Origin: Muricea muricata
Taxonomy: Eukaryota > Cnidaria > Anthozoa > Malacalcyonacea > Plexauridae
Reading direction: 5' to 3'
Assembly (NCBI GenBank): GCA_963855995.1
Contig: OY979718.1
Span: 44,370,059 to 44,434,058, forward strand
DNA length: 64,000 nt
Shown here in pieces: positions 9,144 through 22,020 of the stretch (position 1 is its first letter; every line of letters begins with the position of its first letter). A program made the translations under genes and the position numbers. The notes beneath the pieces were generated by a model that searched no databases, was not told the origin of the DNA, and saw nothing but the letters and a program-made list of their open reading frames with translations.

Positions 9144-11151
9144 ATGCACCACGTATTTGCCAAATATATGCACAACCAACATAGTTCCTCAAATGGAATA
9201 GTAGAATCACTATATGATCAGGAATCAGAAGGGTTCTTTGGTGCGTGTGATCGGTTTATAGGTAAGGATTGCGAGATACTAGTGCGTCTAACTAACCCAC
9301 AAAGTAAAATCAATATAGTTTACCTCTGAAAGGGGCTTGCACTAGAGTGTTTCCAACCACTATCGGAAAATAATTCAGAATTTGACTGACCTTGTCATAA
9401 TCAGTTTAGCGTTCACATATTACATGGTTGTTAGGCTTCGAAATGCTAGGGGTTATTGCGTGTATCTCTAGTTATATTATAACCATAGAGTTGACGTTCG
9501 CGGGCATAAATATGTTTTTGGCCCGACTCAGAATAATTTTAGCCCGAGCATAGCGAGGGTTAAAATGAGCTCTGAGGAGGGCCACAAACATATTTATGCC
9601 CAAGAACATCAACTCTATTACTATTATAATAACTTTAAAGCCCTTTAGACGTTTAACTTTAGCTTTGTTTTTCAAAAAAACAACTACACTTAAATGGCTT
9701 CCGACTATTTATACATTGGCTATTACGTCAGCGGGCTTAAATGTATTTTAGCCCGCTGATTTGTTTATTTTAGCCCGCAAAATACGTCACAATGCTCGCT
9801 AAAGTTATTATAATATAGCATATACTATGCCACAGACCACCACCATATGAAACCGGGTAATTATTTTGAATTATGCAGTGTATGTATGTATCAAGATATT
9901 TGGTTGATATTCCATTTTTAGGTTTCAGACCCAAGTTGTACAGCGACATTTATTGAGCCCTATTTAACAAAAACTGTCTCTGCCGAGGATTTTGAATCAG
10001 CTGTGAGCAAGTTACTGACAGTGTACTCCGTTGACTCCCTCAAGATGGGGCTACGATCCTTAAGGGAACACAAAGAAAGTCTTTTGGCAGACGACAATCC
10101 AGTGCCAGTGAGACAAAATGGCTTTGTCCCCGCCGAGGAATTTTACTCACTTAGACTTGGTGGAAATGGTTTGCTAACAATCCTGATGAGTTATTACGGG
10201 GATGAAAAAGACAAACATGAAATAGAGTTTCTTGACCATGCCACGAATAAGTGTATCTCTTTGGGATATTTTCCAGCTTATGGCTTTTCCAAGATCGATC
10301 AAGGATGTTGCCCGCGCCCGCCTTATTTGCTGTGCAATTTAACGCAAGATGGAAGGCATGTTGTTTTGTTTGGACCTTTGCGTTACACACGGTCTCTAAC
10401 CTCCTCAAGTAATACTACACCAGTTATTGCCATCTATCAATTAACACCCCCAATGCAACTTTACGAAAAACGTTTTAAAAATACACCTTTTATCAAATGT
10501 GATCCATGTGGCATTGCCGTAAGTTCCCCCAGTATTTTACAACGTGAATACAAAGTGGCAATAGTTACATTTAAATCGGCAATAATTTTGTTAGATATGC
10601 TCACGCTTGAGCGTTCAACTCTTCAATTGGAGTCGGTTGGGTTGAAGGAGCAATTAATATGTCATCATTATCATGGTGAACTAGGTGAAAAGTGTCTTGA
10701 TTTTTCGCCAGATGGTCGGTTTTTGAGTCTTTCTTGTTACGTGCAAAGTAGCACCACGTACGCATGCTTGATCATAGATGTCAGTACACTTGAGCCGCTA
10801 TGTTTTGTGCATCACAAAATATATTTGGGCTGGCTGCGTTGGCTGTTTCCTGTGTTTTCAGTATGCGGGATGAAATTTGTTCTCTCCACAATTTCGGACT
10901 TTGAAAATGAGTACGATGAAAGCAAGTATGAACTGAGGTTTTTTAAGATTTCTGGACTTCAAAGTTTGAAGGTCTTATGTCGTGTTGTTATTTTGGAATG
11001 TGTGCCACCAAAGTTGGTCGATCAACTCCCCTTGCCGCAAGATATGATTACTTTTCTTGGTGGAGGAAGATTAACAGGAATGCTTGAGGAAAGCCTACCA
11101 TCTCATGTACGCAAAGACAAATGTGAAACTTGTAAATGCAATTTGCTTTAA
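9144..11151 (+). CDS. SOCS-box protein with WD-like repeat region (two coding exons)
   Basis: Exon 9144-9261 (ATG start) ends at donor G|GTAAGG in phase 1. The second exon starts at 9929 after TTTCAG and completes the codon as GAC, giving a continuous 446-residue frame to TAA at 11149-11151. An internal GTG at 10003 is not the start. The C-terminus is a clear SOCS box: SLKVLCRVVI (BC box, binds Elongin B/C) followed by QLPLPQDMITFL (LPxP Cul5 box), at about residues 385-415. In known families this recruits a Cullin-RING ubiquitin ligase. The middle contains CLDFSPDGRFLSLSCY and other strand-turn-strand stretches like a WD/beta-propeller substrate domain, less certain. The tail KCETCKCNLL has closely spaced cysteines. 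The substrate is unknown. A further upstream non-coding exon is possible. It could instead be a retained copy in a multigene family. Confidence 0.75.
9484..9815. mobile_element. Foldback element inside the SOCS-box gene intron
   Basis: An inner inverted pair (GAGTTGACGTTCGCGGGCAT... near 9489 and ATGCCCAAGAACATCAACTC near 9597-9616) is followed by a further inverted pair TAATAACTTTAAAGCCC (near 9630) and GCTAAAGTTATTATAATA (near 9798). GCCCG words recur throughout. It lies wholly within the intron 9262-9928 and has no coding potential. Confidence 0.65.
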
Positions 11152-11640
11152 ATAGTCACGTTAGTTCTGACTGTAACGAGTTTTCTCGTGCGTGCTATCT
11201 TTAGCAAAAAAACGCACACAAACTATGTAGCAGATTCCTAGCGATTCTAATATGCATTAAATTTTAAGAAATATAAAACATTTTAATATATCAACACGAG
11301 TGGAAGTTGGAAAAGATCGGAGAAAAAGACTAGAGGTGGGAGGCAATAAGCGAGTTCAAAATAATAAAGCGCCTGGAGTCACAATTTTCAAATTAAATAA
11401 CTACCTTTCTCATTTTAAAGCTTAGAAGAGAAAGAACTATAAAAATTTAAATGCATGTGGAAAAATAACGTTTTCGTTATGTTAGATAAAGCGAAATTGC
11501 TTATGCGATAGATTGTATTGATGCGATGATACGTTTGGGGAGTGATCACATGCGCAGTATTCGAAGTTGTTGAACGCTTAAACGACGAGATGGTTGGTTT
11601 CGAGGTGCTCTTGCTTCTTTAAATATAGATTCTTTGATGT
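11152..11640. other. 3' flank of the SOCS-box gene, with a partial palindromic element
   Basis: After the stop codon there is AT-rich sequence. Positions 11262-11325 match the palindromic element at 59650-59730 (AAATATAAAACATTTT, ATATCAACACGAGTGGAA, TTGGAAAA), so this is a truncated copy. A candidate AATAAA lies near 11364. No gene is seen. Confidence 0.5.
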
Positions 11641-13300
11641 TACCCTTTATTTCATCGGACATAATTTTTGCTCTGTTCCACAAGAGTTCAAAGCATTTTT
11701 CATTACGACAGTTCCGCAGCGTCTTTAAGGTAAGGTGGCAGTAATAACATCAAAGTCTTTTCCTTGCAGATATTTACTTTTAAACTGTTTGAATTTAACA
11801 ATATCACCTTCAGAAGGGTCAAACCGAATACAAAATCGAAGTCACAAATGGCATTAATAAGAGCACGGCTATATACGTCCTCTTATCCTTGTCATTTGCA
11901 AAAATAAGAAGAGCTTTGACAATTTTCTACATTTGTTCGGTAACTGCTTTTACCGCTTCCCATCGGCAAGACCATCTAGTGTCACTAAGAGACTTAAGCG
12001 TGAGAACAAAGTGATCAGTATCTACCTCAAAAGAATGAAACAAGGCATGTCGTTTCGTACTTCTTTCTAGGAAGTTGTAGAGGCTTTGTAATGTCCCCAA
12101 TGCGTTTCTGCGTGGTTCCACATCATGGTATCTTGCAGTGCCAAGTTTAGAACATGCGCGTAACAATCTACATACACCCCTCGCGGTGAGCATTCCTTCA
12201 TTGTTGCCGCTACGCCTTTTCGCAAACCACTCATATTGGATGCACCATCAAAACATTCGCCCACAATATTTTCCAACTTTAAACCATACTCAGTGATCAA
12301 TTTCTTTACAAGTTTAGAAAGAGTTTCCCCTTCAGTTGACTCCGTTGAGAAAAATCCAACGAATGTTTCCAATGTTTTGCTATTAGGCAAATTGATACTT
12401 GCTCTGCCCGACTAATATCTGATGTTTCATCCATAATTAGAGGAAAGTTCCGGCTTAAAAGCACGTCGTGAGCAATTCGCCCACTAACAAAGCTGGTCAA
12501 AATTTCGTTTTGTATGAATGGCAACTCCACTGGCACTGGGCGTGACACTTTATTTGGGAGTCAGGGGAATGTCTTCACATCTGAGGTGCAATAATTCCAA
12601 TAGATTACCTCTGTTTGTGTCGGACATATCTGATAGTTTTTCTGTTCTCTTCTTGTCCTCGTAAAGCTACGTTTTAATGTGCAGTGTAAATTATGCTGGT
12701 AATGATAACACGCAAATATTCCCGATTCCGTTGAACATCTTTTTGATAGGCTTCCACTAACTGTTTCATTACCGATGTTTTGTGATTTGCATTTATCTTT
12801 GAACTAATCCACTTTGCCATTGCGTCTTTGTGAACTCTGCTTTTTGCATGTTTTTCAGTCGGTCACTTTTTTTAATTATGAAAAATGAACGTAATTGCTG
12901 CCATGAACTCTTGACACGCAAAGCATACAAAATGACGTCGTTCCATATTATAGCTAATCCAAGGATACGTGTTATACCACTGGGGATTAAAATCCGCTCT
13001 GCTTGATTTTTCGTGACTGAATTTCTTTCGATTGTATTCTTTCAGTATAGGATGATTAGGTATGCGCGGTGACATTAAGGAAGGTATAGAAGGCTGATTG
13101 GTTTGGAAATCCACCCTTGAGAGTTTTGCAGGTTAAAAGAGGATCTCGACGAGTTAATTGAAGGATCGTTGCTACAACAGGCTTCCTTTGATTCTTGGGA
13201 CCAATGATTAATGGTGAAAATTTCAGCCGAACTTTGCATGTTCAATGATGAGGTTGGGGACTGATTTAGCTTGGTATCATCCAGGGGCTTTTCCAAGGCT
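11640..13300 (-). pseudogene. hAT-type transposase with TTF/ZMYM-like N-terminus, broken
   Basis: Reading from right to left: 13114-12872 gives a zinc-finger-like start (FNPQWYNTYPWISYN, RRHFVCFACQEF) typical of TTF-type fingers in ZMYM/hAT proteins. 12548-12306 gives LSRNFPLIMDETSDISRAEQ, the conserved catalytic DE/TSD block of hAT transposases. 12390-12067 gives VGECFDGASNMSG and YVDCYAHVLNLAL, and 12193-11927 gives LKSLSDTRWSCRWEAV. These motifs are in the right order for a hAT transposase (DUF4371-like) but lie in different frames, so it is a pseudogene with several frameshifts and no dimerisation tail. No terminal inverted repeats were identified. Confidence 0.85.
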
Positions 13301-14089
13301 GGTAAGATGTTTGACTACTGGTTTAGGTTATGACACACAACGACTTCTTTTGCGTGCTCTAAATTTAGAGATTGTTCAACAGTGACCTTACCTGTTGGAT
13401 CTTGCAATTTGGCTGACGACTGAAATTTCATATATGTATTGGCATTTCATCTATCTGTATATTAGCGTATGTTTTCCTACTGTATGTTAATACATACGGC
13501 GGAAATGGGTGTTCATTCAACTTTTGCAGCAGCTTATAAGTTGTAGAAATGTCCATAATATCCCCCATTTTACAATATTTCTTTACTAAACTTCGCAATT
13601 ATGCTAATTTTGGTCAGCTTTTTTCAACTTTGGAGGTGATTTTCATTTCTATTCAAATTTTTGAGATCGCTAAGTAGGCCTTTTTAATTGACTTGCAAAG
13701 ATAACGCTAAAATTCAAATTAGAATTCTGTGCGAATAAAATAAACATCAAACCGTACAGAGAACAGCTAAAAAAATCTCACTGTTGTTTTTTACTTTACC
13801 TTAATGCCTCTAATACATCCAATTTTTTTTAATACTGCAGTTCTGACTTTGAACAGGAATTAGAGCAAACTGTGCTGTCACTAACTATTACTCACGTACA
13901 AAGTTATTTCAAGTTTTTATTGTGAATTGGCCTGGCTAAACTTCATAATACAATGCCAAAAAAATTTCAAAGTTAATTAATTCTAGAATTTTGCTTTCAA
14001 CTTTTCATACTGACTGCAAGATAGAGCTATTTTTGCCCGAACGTTTGTGAATCTTTTGTCCGAATAGCTACATCACAGAATTTTTTTTC
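13301..14089. other. Intergenic, nothing recognised
   Basis: AT-rich with no supportable open frame or repeat. It may contain the degraded 5' part of the hAT element to the left. Confidence 0.4.
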
Positions 14090-14124
14090 GGGGGGGGGCT
14101 ATCCCTTTACCCCCCCCCCCCCCC
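14090..14124. repeat. Opposed G and C homopolymer runs
   Basis: Nine G, then a short spacer, then about 14 C. A similar C-run precedes the second duplicate (about 39415-39428), so it marks the left edge of the segmental duplication in both copies. Confidence 0.7.
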
Positions 14125-14433
14125 GCCCGTACGCCTATGACTAAAATTGAATTCAGACAAACTTATTGGATCCACCAGTCATATTTCGTTTAGCTTGGTG
14201 CAGCCTGCTAATCATATTAAGCAGACAGGAAGTAACGAGGTGCAAGAAAAAATCAGTATCGATCGGGCCGGATAATATCCCATGTGAATGCGACAAAATT
14301 TTAATGGCTGGTCAAACAAATTAGTGAAATATTCTAGGAACATCATGGCCTTTTAGTATCTCGAATTGAAGCAGTAATGTGTCAGTTGTTTGGATTTCAG
14401 GTGGGGATCGGATGCACGTGTGAATATACAGAC

Positions 14434-15098
14434 CAACCTCGATCCCAGGGCCTTTTCTTGAATTGGGAAGAGAAAAGGCCCTGGTATCGGCTGGTCACAT
14501 GACACCCAGAATATCTGGGTGTTAGAATATGTTAATTTCTGTGAGTGCTTGCATAAATAATAAATCAGAGAAGTAATTTTTAACGTTCTATGCAATACAG
14601 CTAGCTTATAAGGTAAATAACTTCCTATAAAAGCAACCTTTTACGGGCTATAGCTGGCTCTACATCTTCGGTTGTATATATGACACTAAAATGCCCAATG
14701 AAATAAAGTAATATGTTAAACCTGGTAGAGTAAGTGCTTAGTAGGTATGATACAGTTAAAACTTGTTTAGAAGATTGCTGTGTGTGAGCTGATAACATGC
14801 ATAAGTTGTCCCTATACCTTCATTTAATTCCGATAATGAAGCATACGGATATTTTACGTATATGACTTTATACGAAGAGTGTTAAGTAGCCGAATAAGTG
14901 ATTTAAAGCGGCATAAACAAACTAAGCAAAGGGCTTAAATGATTTAAATCTCTCTTCAGTTGTATTTTATGAATAAACTATACTCTTTAATGATTTAATT
15001 GACAGTTTGAATGAGCCAATGGGATTACAAAATAAACCAGCCGATGCCAGGGCTTTTTCCTTTCCCTAATTTAAGAAAAGGTCCTGGGATCGAGGTTG
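14434..15098. mobile_element. Mutator-like non-autonomous element with perfect 9-bp TSD
   Basis: Termini CAACCTCGATCCCAGGGCC and GGTCCTGGGATCGAGGTTG are inverted repeats. Subterminal parts also pair (GAAAAGGCCCTGGTATCGGCTGG against CCAGCCGATGCCAGGGC). TATACAGAC flanks both ends (14425-14433 and 15099-15107); a 9-bp duplication is characteristic of Mutator-like elements. No transposase frame is present. The equivalent position in duplicate B (about 39655) has no insertion, so it arrived after the duplication. A second, inverted copy is at 22902-23833. Confidence 0.85.
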
Positions 15099-15540
15099 TA
15101 TACAGACATCAAAATACTATATAATGTACGTTTTTGTACTTTTATCATGTTTCAACTACATCAGTTCTAAAATCACAATGTCGTTAGAGCGTATACTAAT
15201 ATAATTAAGCTATATTATTTTGTCATCAAGGTAATCATAAGGTTTTTTCTATATTTTTCTATGTTTTTTATCGATTGTCCAATGTTCGGCATGTTCGTCC
15301 GTTTGTAACCAGAAAAACCGAGCTCCCTGTAACGAAAAAGGCGCAAATTAAATTATAGGCATAATTAGTAATATACAAATAAAATTTAACGAAGAATGAT
15401 TAATTGATGATATGGCAATCGACTGAAGCTCTCATGATTCTTGTGCCTAAAAGGCCGCTTTTTGTTTGCAATTACGTTAAAGAATAAATATTTATAGTGT
15501 ATTCTTTCTCTCTATATAGTGCATGTGTCTCTGAAAAATG

Positions 15541-15740
15541 TTACTCTGACAACATTAGCAATAATTACTACTCCGCCTGCCGTATGCAAGGCGGAGTTTT
15601 AAATTCGCCCCGTTTTTGGTTTTTTTTTTATTTTTTTCGGTGTCGCAAGTTGGCGCAGCGCTCATGGGTGATACCGCTGGCACAAGCCGCGTGAGCCGAC
15701 CTAAACACGGCGTTTAAACTCAACTTCTAGCGGGATATGT
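15541..15740. other. GC-rich patch of unknown nature
   Basis: A GC-rich island in AT-rich surroundings, with TTGGCGCAGCGCTCATGGG and GCCGCGTGAGCCGACC. TGGCGCAGCGC is loosely like a pol III A box, which raises the idea of a SINE head, but I found no convincing B box and no poly-A-type tail. A short hairpin (ACTCCGCCT / AGGCGGAGT, 15571-15597) precedes it. Confidence 0.25.
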
Positions 15741-17008
15741 CAACAAAAGACGCATTTTAACTAGAACATCTAAACCGCAAGAAGGTTTTACGTGCAAAGA
15801 TATTCATGCACAATGTTTTGAAACGACAAATTCCACCGCGAAACTTTACCGAGGAGCGATGTATCGCGGTGAAGTTTTGAGAGCGTGTTTCCGTCATTTT
15901 CTGTTGTGTTTCCACTTTTTAGGAAATTTAGAAATTTCTACACAAGAATCAAGCGCAAATTCTACTGAAATATTTATATACAAAACACTTAACATGTAAT
16001 AGTTAACAAAAAGGGACAGAAAGGCTCTTTATCAAAACATTGCTCCAGAATTGTTTAAAACGGCAAATTTTGATAGACTCCATCATTCCATGATCAAGGA
16101 GTGAGTCTAGGAAATGTGTTTCTAATTCTAATCACGAAGTATTCGTTGTGATTTCTTTCCTTGGTTTTCTATACCTATGTTGAGATGCTGATATTTCGTG
16201 CAAAATGATTTATTTGCTTGTGGGATCTCATACATTTATAAAAGCTAAGAGGTCATTTAACATTTCAATTCCAGAAATACATATTTTAGTCCAAATTTCC
16301 GAACAAATTATATCGTGGAGACTTCAGGCAGTGTGCTACAGAATTAATTTAAATGATGCTATCAGGTTAATATATTTATGTATTGTATACACTTTTAGTA
16401 AAATTTTCTTTACTTACAACTACCCAAAAATAGAACAGCCATATGTTGGTGGTATTTTGACAAAAGAATCTTGTGCAATATAATTATGTACTATGAAAGT
16501 CTTTAATTTAAATTAAATTCTCAAAAATTTAATCTTACTTGGATTCTGGGCAGAGTGCCTGGTAAGTCACTCAGACATTGATTTTTGGTTATCGTAGTTA
16601 TTACATAAGATGTGCTAGCAATGTCTTAAAATGCCTTGGAAGGTACCCTAATAATAACTGATTTAAAAGGAATTCGTTGCGCAGAACAGAAATAAGTGAA
16701 TATACCACACCCCCAACGAACGCTCTAGTTAAAGCCCTGCCTGGCCTTGTGATCATTTTCGTTGTGGCAGGAGGAGTGAACGCGCCTTTGCTGGCGTGTT
16801 GTTTTCTTTAAAATACAGTTAAAAGAGCTGATGGAACAAGAATTGCCTCCCTGTAAATATCGCCTGCTTTCGTTTAGATACGACAGAGAAATAAAGGTTT
16901 TTATTTATGCTAAAAAATGCTCAAATCCCAAAATGAAATGCATTTGCATAACTCTGCATTTCAAAAATTCGATTTTAGAAGAGTTGCACTTAAAATGCTG
17001 CTATTTCT
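15741..17008. other. Intergenic, nothing recognised
   Basis: Contains a 92-codon open frame on + at 16205-16483 with no known motif and AT-driven composition. A GC-richer patch lies at about 16715-16800. No gene is supported. Confidence 0.35.
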
Positions 17009-17163
17009 CAGTGGCGTAGCCAGCGTTGATAATTGGAGGGGCGAATATTCATGTATCATATTTTGCATCATTAATTTCTTTTGAAATCGATTGTTTTTAA
17101 GGTCTGTAAACACAAATATATGAATATTCGCCCCTCCAATTATCGAAGCTGGCTACGCCACTG
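17009..17163. mobile_element. hAT-like foldback MITE with perfect 8-bp TSD
   Basis: Ends CAGTGGCGTAGCCAGC and GCTGGCTACGCCACTG; arms of about 47 bp also include GGAGGGGCGAATATTCAT. CTATTTCT flanks both ends (17001-17008 and 17164-17171). It belongs to the same terminal-motif family as 1242-1404. Confidence 0.9.
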
Positions 17164-17528
17164 CTATTTCTTTTTATACAAGCATGGTTTGTTCGCAGTT
17201 TACTACAGAGAATGGTGCGCATGTCGAATGAGGATTAAACATTAATTTTCATTTTGCCGCAATTATATGCTGGCCGCTGCATTTTTCGTAAAGTTAGGAA
17301 ATTGAGAAGAATCATGGTTTAAATTAAAAGGCAATTACTGTGATCCGTTGATGAATGTTTTTCAAATTTCGAAAACGGCAATGGTAGTCAACATAACAAA
17401 ATACCATAGTGATATTCAACTTTGAAAAATCTTTACGATTATATTTCATTTTTCGTTGTAAAATTAAATTGTTATGGATCTATAGAATTTGTCATGCATT
17501 TTATGTAACAATACATGTGTGCTCACAT

Positions 17529-18943
<1,415 letters not shown>

Positions 18944-19003
18944 TTTTTACTCGTTTAAGTTCGAATATAAAGCTCATTCTGATATGCACTGCCGTAATCG
19001 TAG

Positions 19004-19012
19004 CTTTTATAG
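19004..19012 (-). promoter_or_regulatory. TATA box of Arg/Ser gene copy A
   Basis: CTATAAAAG on -, about 62-70 bp before the ATG at 18943. The flanking CAAGCGTGTTTGG and GCAGTGCATATCAGAA words are conserved upstream of copy B at the same spacing, which suggests a shared functional core promoter with a start site near 18975. Confidence 0.7.
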
Positions 19013-19915
19013 CCAAACCAAACACGCTTGAAAAAAGTAATTAAGTATATACGTTTTCGGGTTGACATTTTTTTCAATGTAAACACTCGAGTTAAAGACT
19101 TCAAGCACCTTACAATTGTTAATTATTCTAAGAGAGGCAATACTCACAATACATTACAATACGCAAGAGAACACCGGTAGTCGTTACAAATACCTATGTC
19201 CATCTCTTGGCATCTCGTATCTTATGCTGTAATTTTACCTCGGATGTAAACAACGTGCATGTAACACTAGTTAAAATTGTTATTGTTTGGTAAGAACATA
19301 CGAAAACTGGAAATGCATAGAGGAAAGATAATTCTGAGAGAAAACAATCATGCAGTGTTAGCTTAAATCGTGTATGAAGAAATATATATTTTACCATTTT
19401 CCTGGTATACGTATGCATAATCTAGGTTATACTGAAAGTAACTATGATTTCATTTGTCTGAATTTATAATATCACCATGAGTTACTAATTTGCGTGAATC
19501 AATGGAAGTAAAAGCAGGTTATGCTATTTCAGAGTTTAAAAACAAACAGTGTGCCAGTAACAATAAATTCACTTATGGGTTATGTTTAGCAATTAAAGCT
19601 TGTGAATTAATATCTTAGTTGTGATAAGTATGTATACTTAGAAGATGCAAGATATCTCCCTTCCATAAAATACGGTTATAAACAACCCCATTTTTGTTTT
19701 GTACACCTGTAATAGATAAGTAGGAACCTGCCTGAAGGATTATAACATTTACTATATAAAATAGTGACATTTATACACTTTTAATTCTTGTCGTAAATAT
19801 ATTTAATTTCAAAAAGGCATTTCAACATCAATTATTTTGAATAGTATAAAATAATTATAATTAATTTATTGTCATTTATCCAACTGAACACAAACTAGCT
19901 TGATATTTATGTTCT

Positions 19916-20319
19916 CTTTGATAGAACTTATGAGGATTGTGTGGTGAAGATTGTAAAGTCCTGCAATGAGAGGCCTTAATTTTTGCAATTACTCTAGTTA
20001 AGACGATATCGATTGGGCGCACCGAATAGAAAACCGTGCATGTGCAAATTATGGGTCAACTAGCAATTATGTGTGCCAACTTCCATTATCAAGTATAAGT
20101 TTATTTCTGACTTTAGTTGTGTTTGTAGCTATTTTGTGTCCTGTTATATTAGGCAGCATGAGATAATTTTTGTTTTATTTAATTCTTAATTGACTGGTGT
20201 TACCTTAGATGCCTATAGGGCAGCAACTGGAATGTTTAAGTACCACATGCATTGAATTTGATGTAAATTTAGCTGTTATGTTTTCTGGAGACTATTATTT
20301 AAATATATAGAATTGTTAT
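19916..20319. other. Intergenic, nothing recognised
   Basis: AT-rich, outside the segmental duplication, no supportable feature. Confidence 0.4.
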
Positions 20320-21490
20320 GTGTATAATGATGTTAAGTTACACCCGGGTCCGTTATCTTTATGGAATTTTGTGTATTTGAATGTTAGAAGTCTCAATAAC
20401 AAAAAAAAGTACGATGAAATTTTTGAATTTTTGAAGCCTCTGAAAAGTGACCAGTGATAGATTTTTCAATCATCAAATCAATACGCTACCCAGGGAAGAA
20501 ATTTGGAAATCCCAGTTTACCGATATCTCTGGTTGAATTTTTGCTGTGCGTGGTGCCAGTTTTCGGCCGCCAGACAATAATCTCACTTCTATTTTTTCTA
20601 AAAAATCCATAACGCTTGGCAAATAAGGCGTTCGAATATAGGTTGCAGCTACATAGCTTTTTAGAGGGAAATAATTTAACGCAGTTGATTAAAATATGTG
20701 CCAAAGAGTTGCTTTTACTAGACTTTACAATTTTTTATAATAAATAGGTAATTTATATAAATTTAAATCGGAATTTAGACTGCAGGTGAATCCACTATCC
20801 ACTGTAAACCAATTGTTTTACCTTGACCATCAAATTCACCAAGCCGCTAGTTCAGGAAAGGAGACGGAATGGAAAGGAGTTCTTGGAGTAAGATATTTTC
20901 TTTTACAGTGGATTAGATGTCTATTTTTTTCAGGGCAGTCATCGGAATGAAAAAAAATGTTAGTTTGGTGTTTCTCAAAGTTCTGTAGTAGGGCCTCTTA
21001 GTTCTTACACTGTATGTACTATAATGATGTACAGATGAACTTAAATTTTTGCAGCGATTCAATTATTTCTGCTGATCAACTTAATAATGACTTACAAAAT
21101 ATTTCGGAATAGTCTAACTGGTGGTTGATGACCAAACACGAACACGTCGAAAATTCCAATCTATAGTGACTGATGTTTTCTGACAAAAAATATAAAGAAC
21201 ATTGCTCATTTACTTTGCTGGAGTTTGCATGGGTGAGGTCTATAAATATAGACGTACTCATCTTTAAAATATTACTCTTCAAAATAATATTCTGATAGTT
21301 TGAAGTAGCTTGGAATCGATTAAATATGTTGATGTCCTTTAATGTTTAGTGTGTATTATTGTTTACAGGCTGTATAAAAAAAGCGCAATTGTAGGTTGGA
21401 ATAGAAATTCAAAAAAGACAATTGGCAAGCTATCTATCACCCAGCTTTTTTACAGTGGGTAATCTATTGAATTCGATTCGAGCAGATAGT
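20320..21490 (+). pseudogene. Heavily decayed LINE (endonuclease and RT traces)
   Basis: LWNFVYLNVRSLNNKKKYDE (about 20358-20420) is the classic start of a LINE apurinic endonuclease. About 500 bp on, FGVSQSSVVGPL (about 20965-21000) is the RT motif usually written GVPQGSxLGP, followed by ADQLNNDLQNIS (about 21075) from the RT thumb side. Many stops and frame changes separate them, and much of the RT has been lost. Non-LTR element, likely CR1/L2-like, dead. Confidence 0.6.
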
Positions 21491-21606
21491 TAGCGAGAAA
21501 TTTAGCTTCTATAGCGAGTGTAGTTGGAAAATTTAAATTTACTGTTTGTGAGATAAGTTGAGATAAAATTAATTTAGTGACAACCGTAAGTTTTACTCAG
21601 TAAAAA

Positions 21607-22020
21607 TTGGTTAATATCTTCCCTTGGTCACTTTGTGAGTCCATTTACCTGTTGTTGATAAACTACAATGGGGATAGTCAAGATTATTTGTTGCGATCTA
21701 ACCCTGAAATGTGCATGTCAGCAGCTTCAATGTTTAAGGATTTAAATTTAGTGACTGAACAGTGGAGGTTGACTTCGGCAAGCTGCATGCGATCAAATGC
21801 GATGGTACAGGCTTGTGTTCCAGAAAGAGTCCGCCTATTCTTAAGCAAAGTTTCATGCGAGGATCTAATAAAATTAAATGATAGAGCTATCGTTAAGGAG
21901 TTGCAGGAAAGAAGCCCAGTACTTTCTCGCTGCAGAAAGAGGAAAAAGAATGGGAAAAACAAAAAGATTCCCGCAATTTCATTGGCAGCGTCAATTTTGT
22001 TGCAAAGTCACTATTTTTAA
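21607..22020 (+). CDS. Hypothetical ORF or exon, 137 codons
   Basis: An open frame with no ATG near its start (first ATG at about residue 35, reading MCMSAASMFKDLNLV). The translation has balanced composition, a well-formed middle (CVPERVRLFLSKVSCEDLIK) and a lysine-rich tail (RCRKRKKNGKNKK), unlike most random frames here. I do not recognise the family. It could be an internal exon, a fragment of a transposon protein, or chance. No strong acceptor was seen directly upstream. Confidence 0.3.
   Translation: MVNIFPWSLCESIYLLLINYNGDSQDYLLRSNPEMCMSAASMFKDLNLVTEQWRLTSASCMRSNAMVQACVPERVRLFLSKVSCEDLIKLNDRAIVKELQERSPVLSRCRKRKKNGKNKKIPAISLAASILLQSHYF

Noticed and set aside
10003..10005. GTG at 10003 as the start of the SOCS-box protein
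   Set aside because: The frame continues upstream to a good acceptor and joins an ATG-bearing exon in phase.
15620..15690. tRNA-derived SINE head
   Set aside because: Only a weak A-box resemblance; no B box, no tail, no target duplication.
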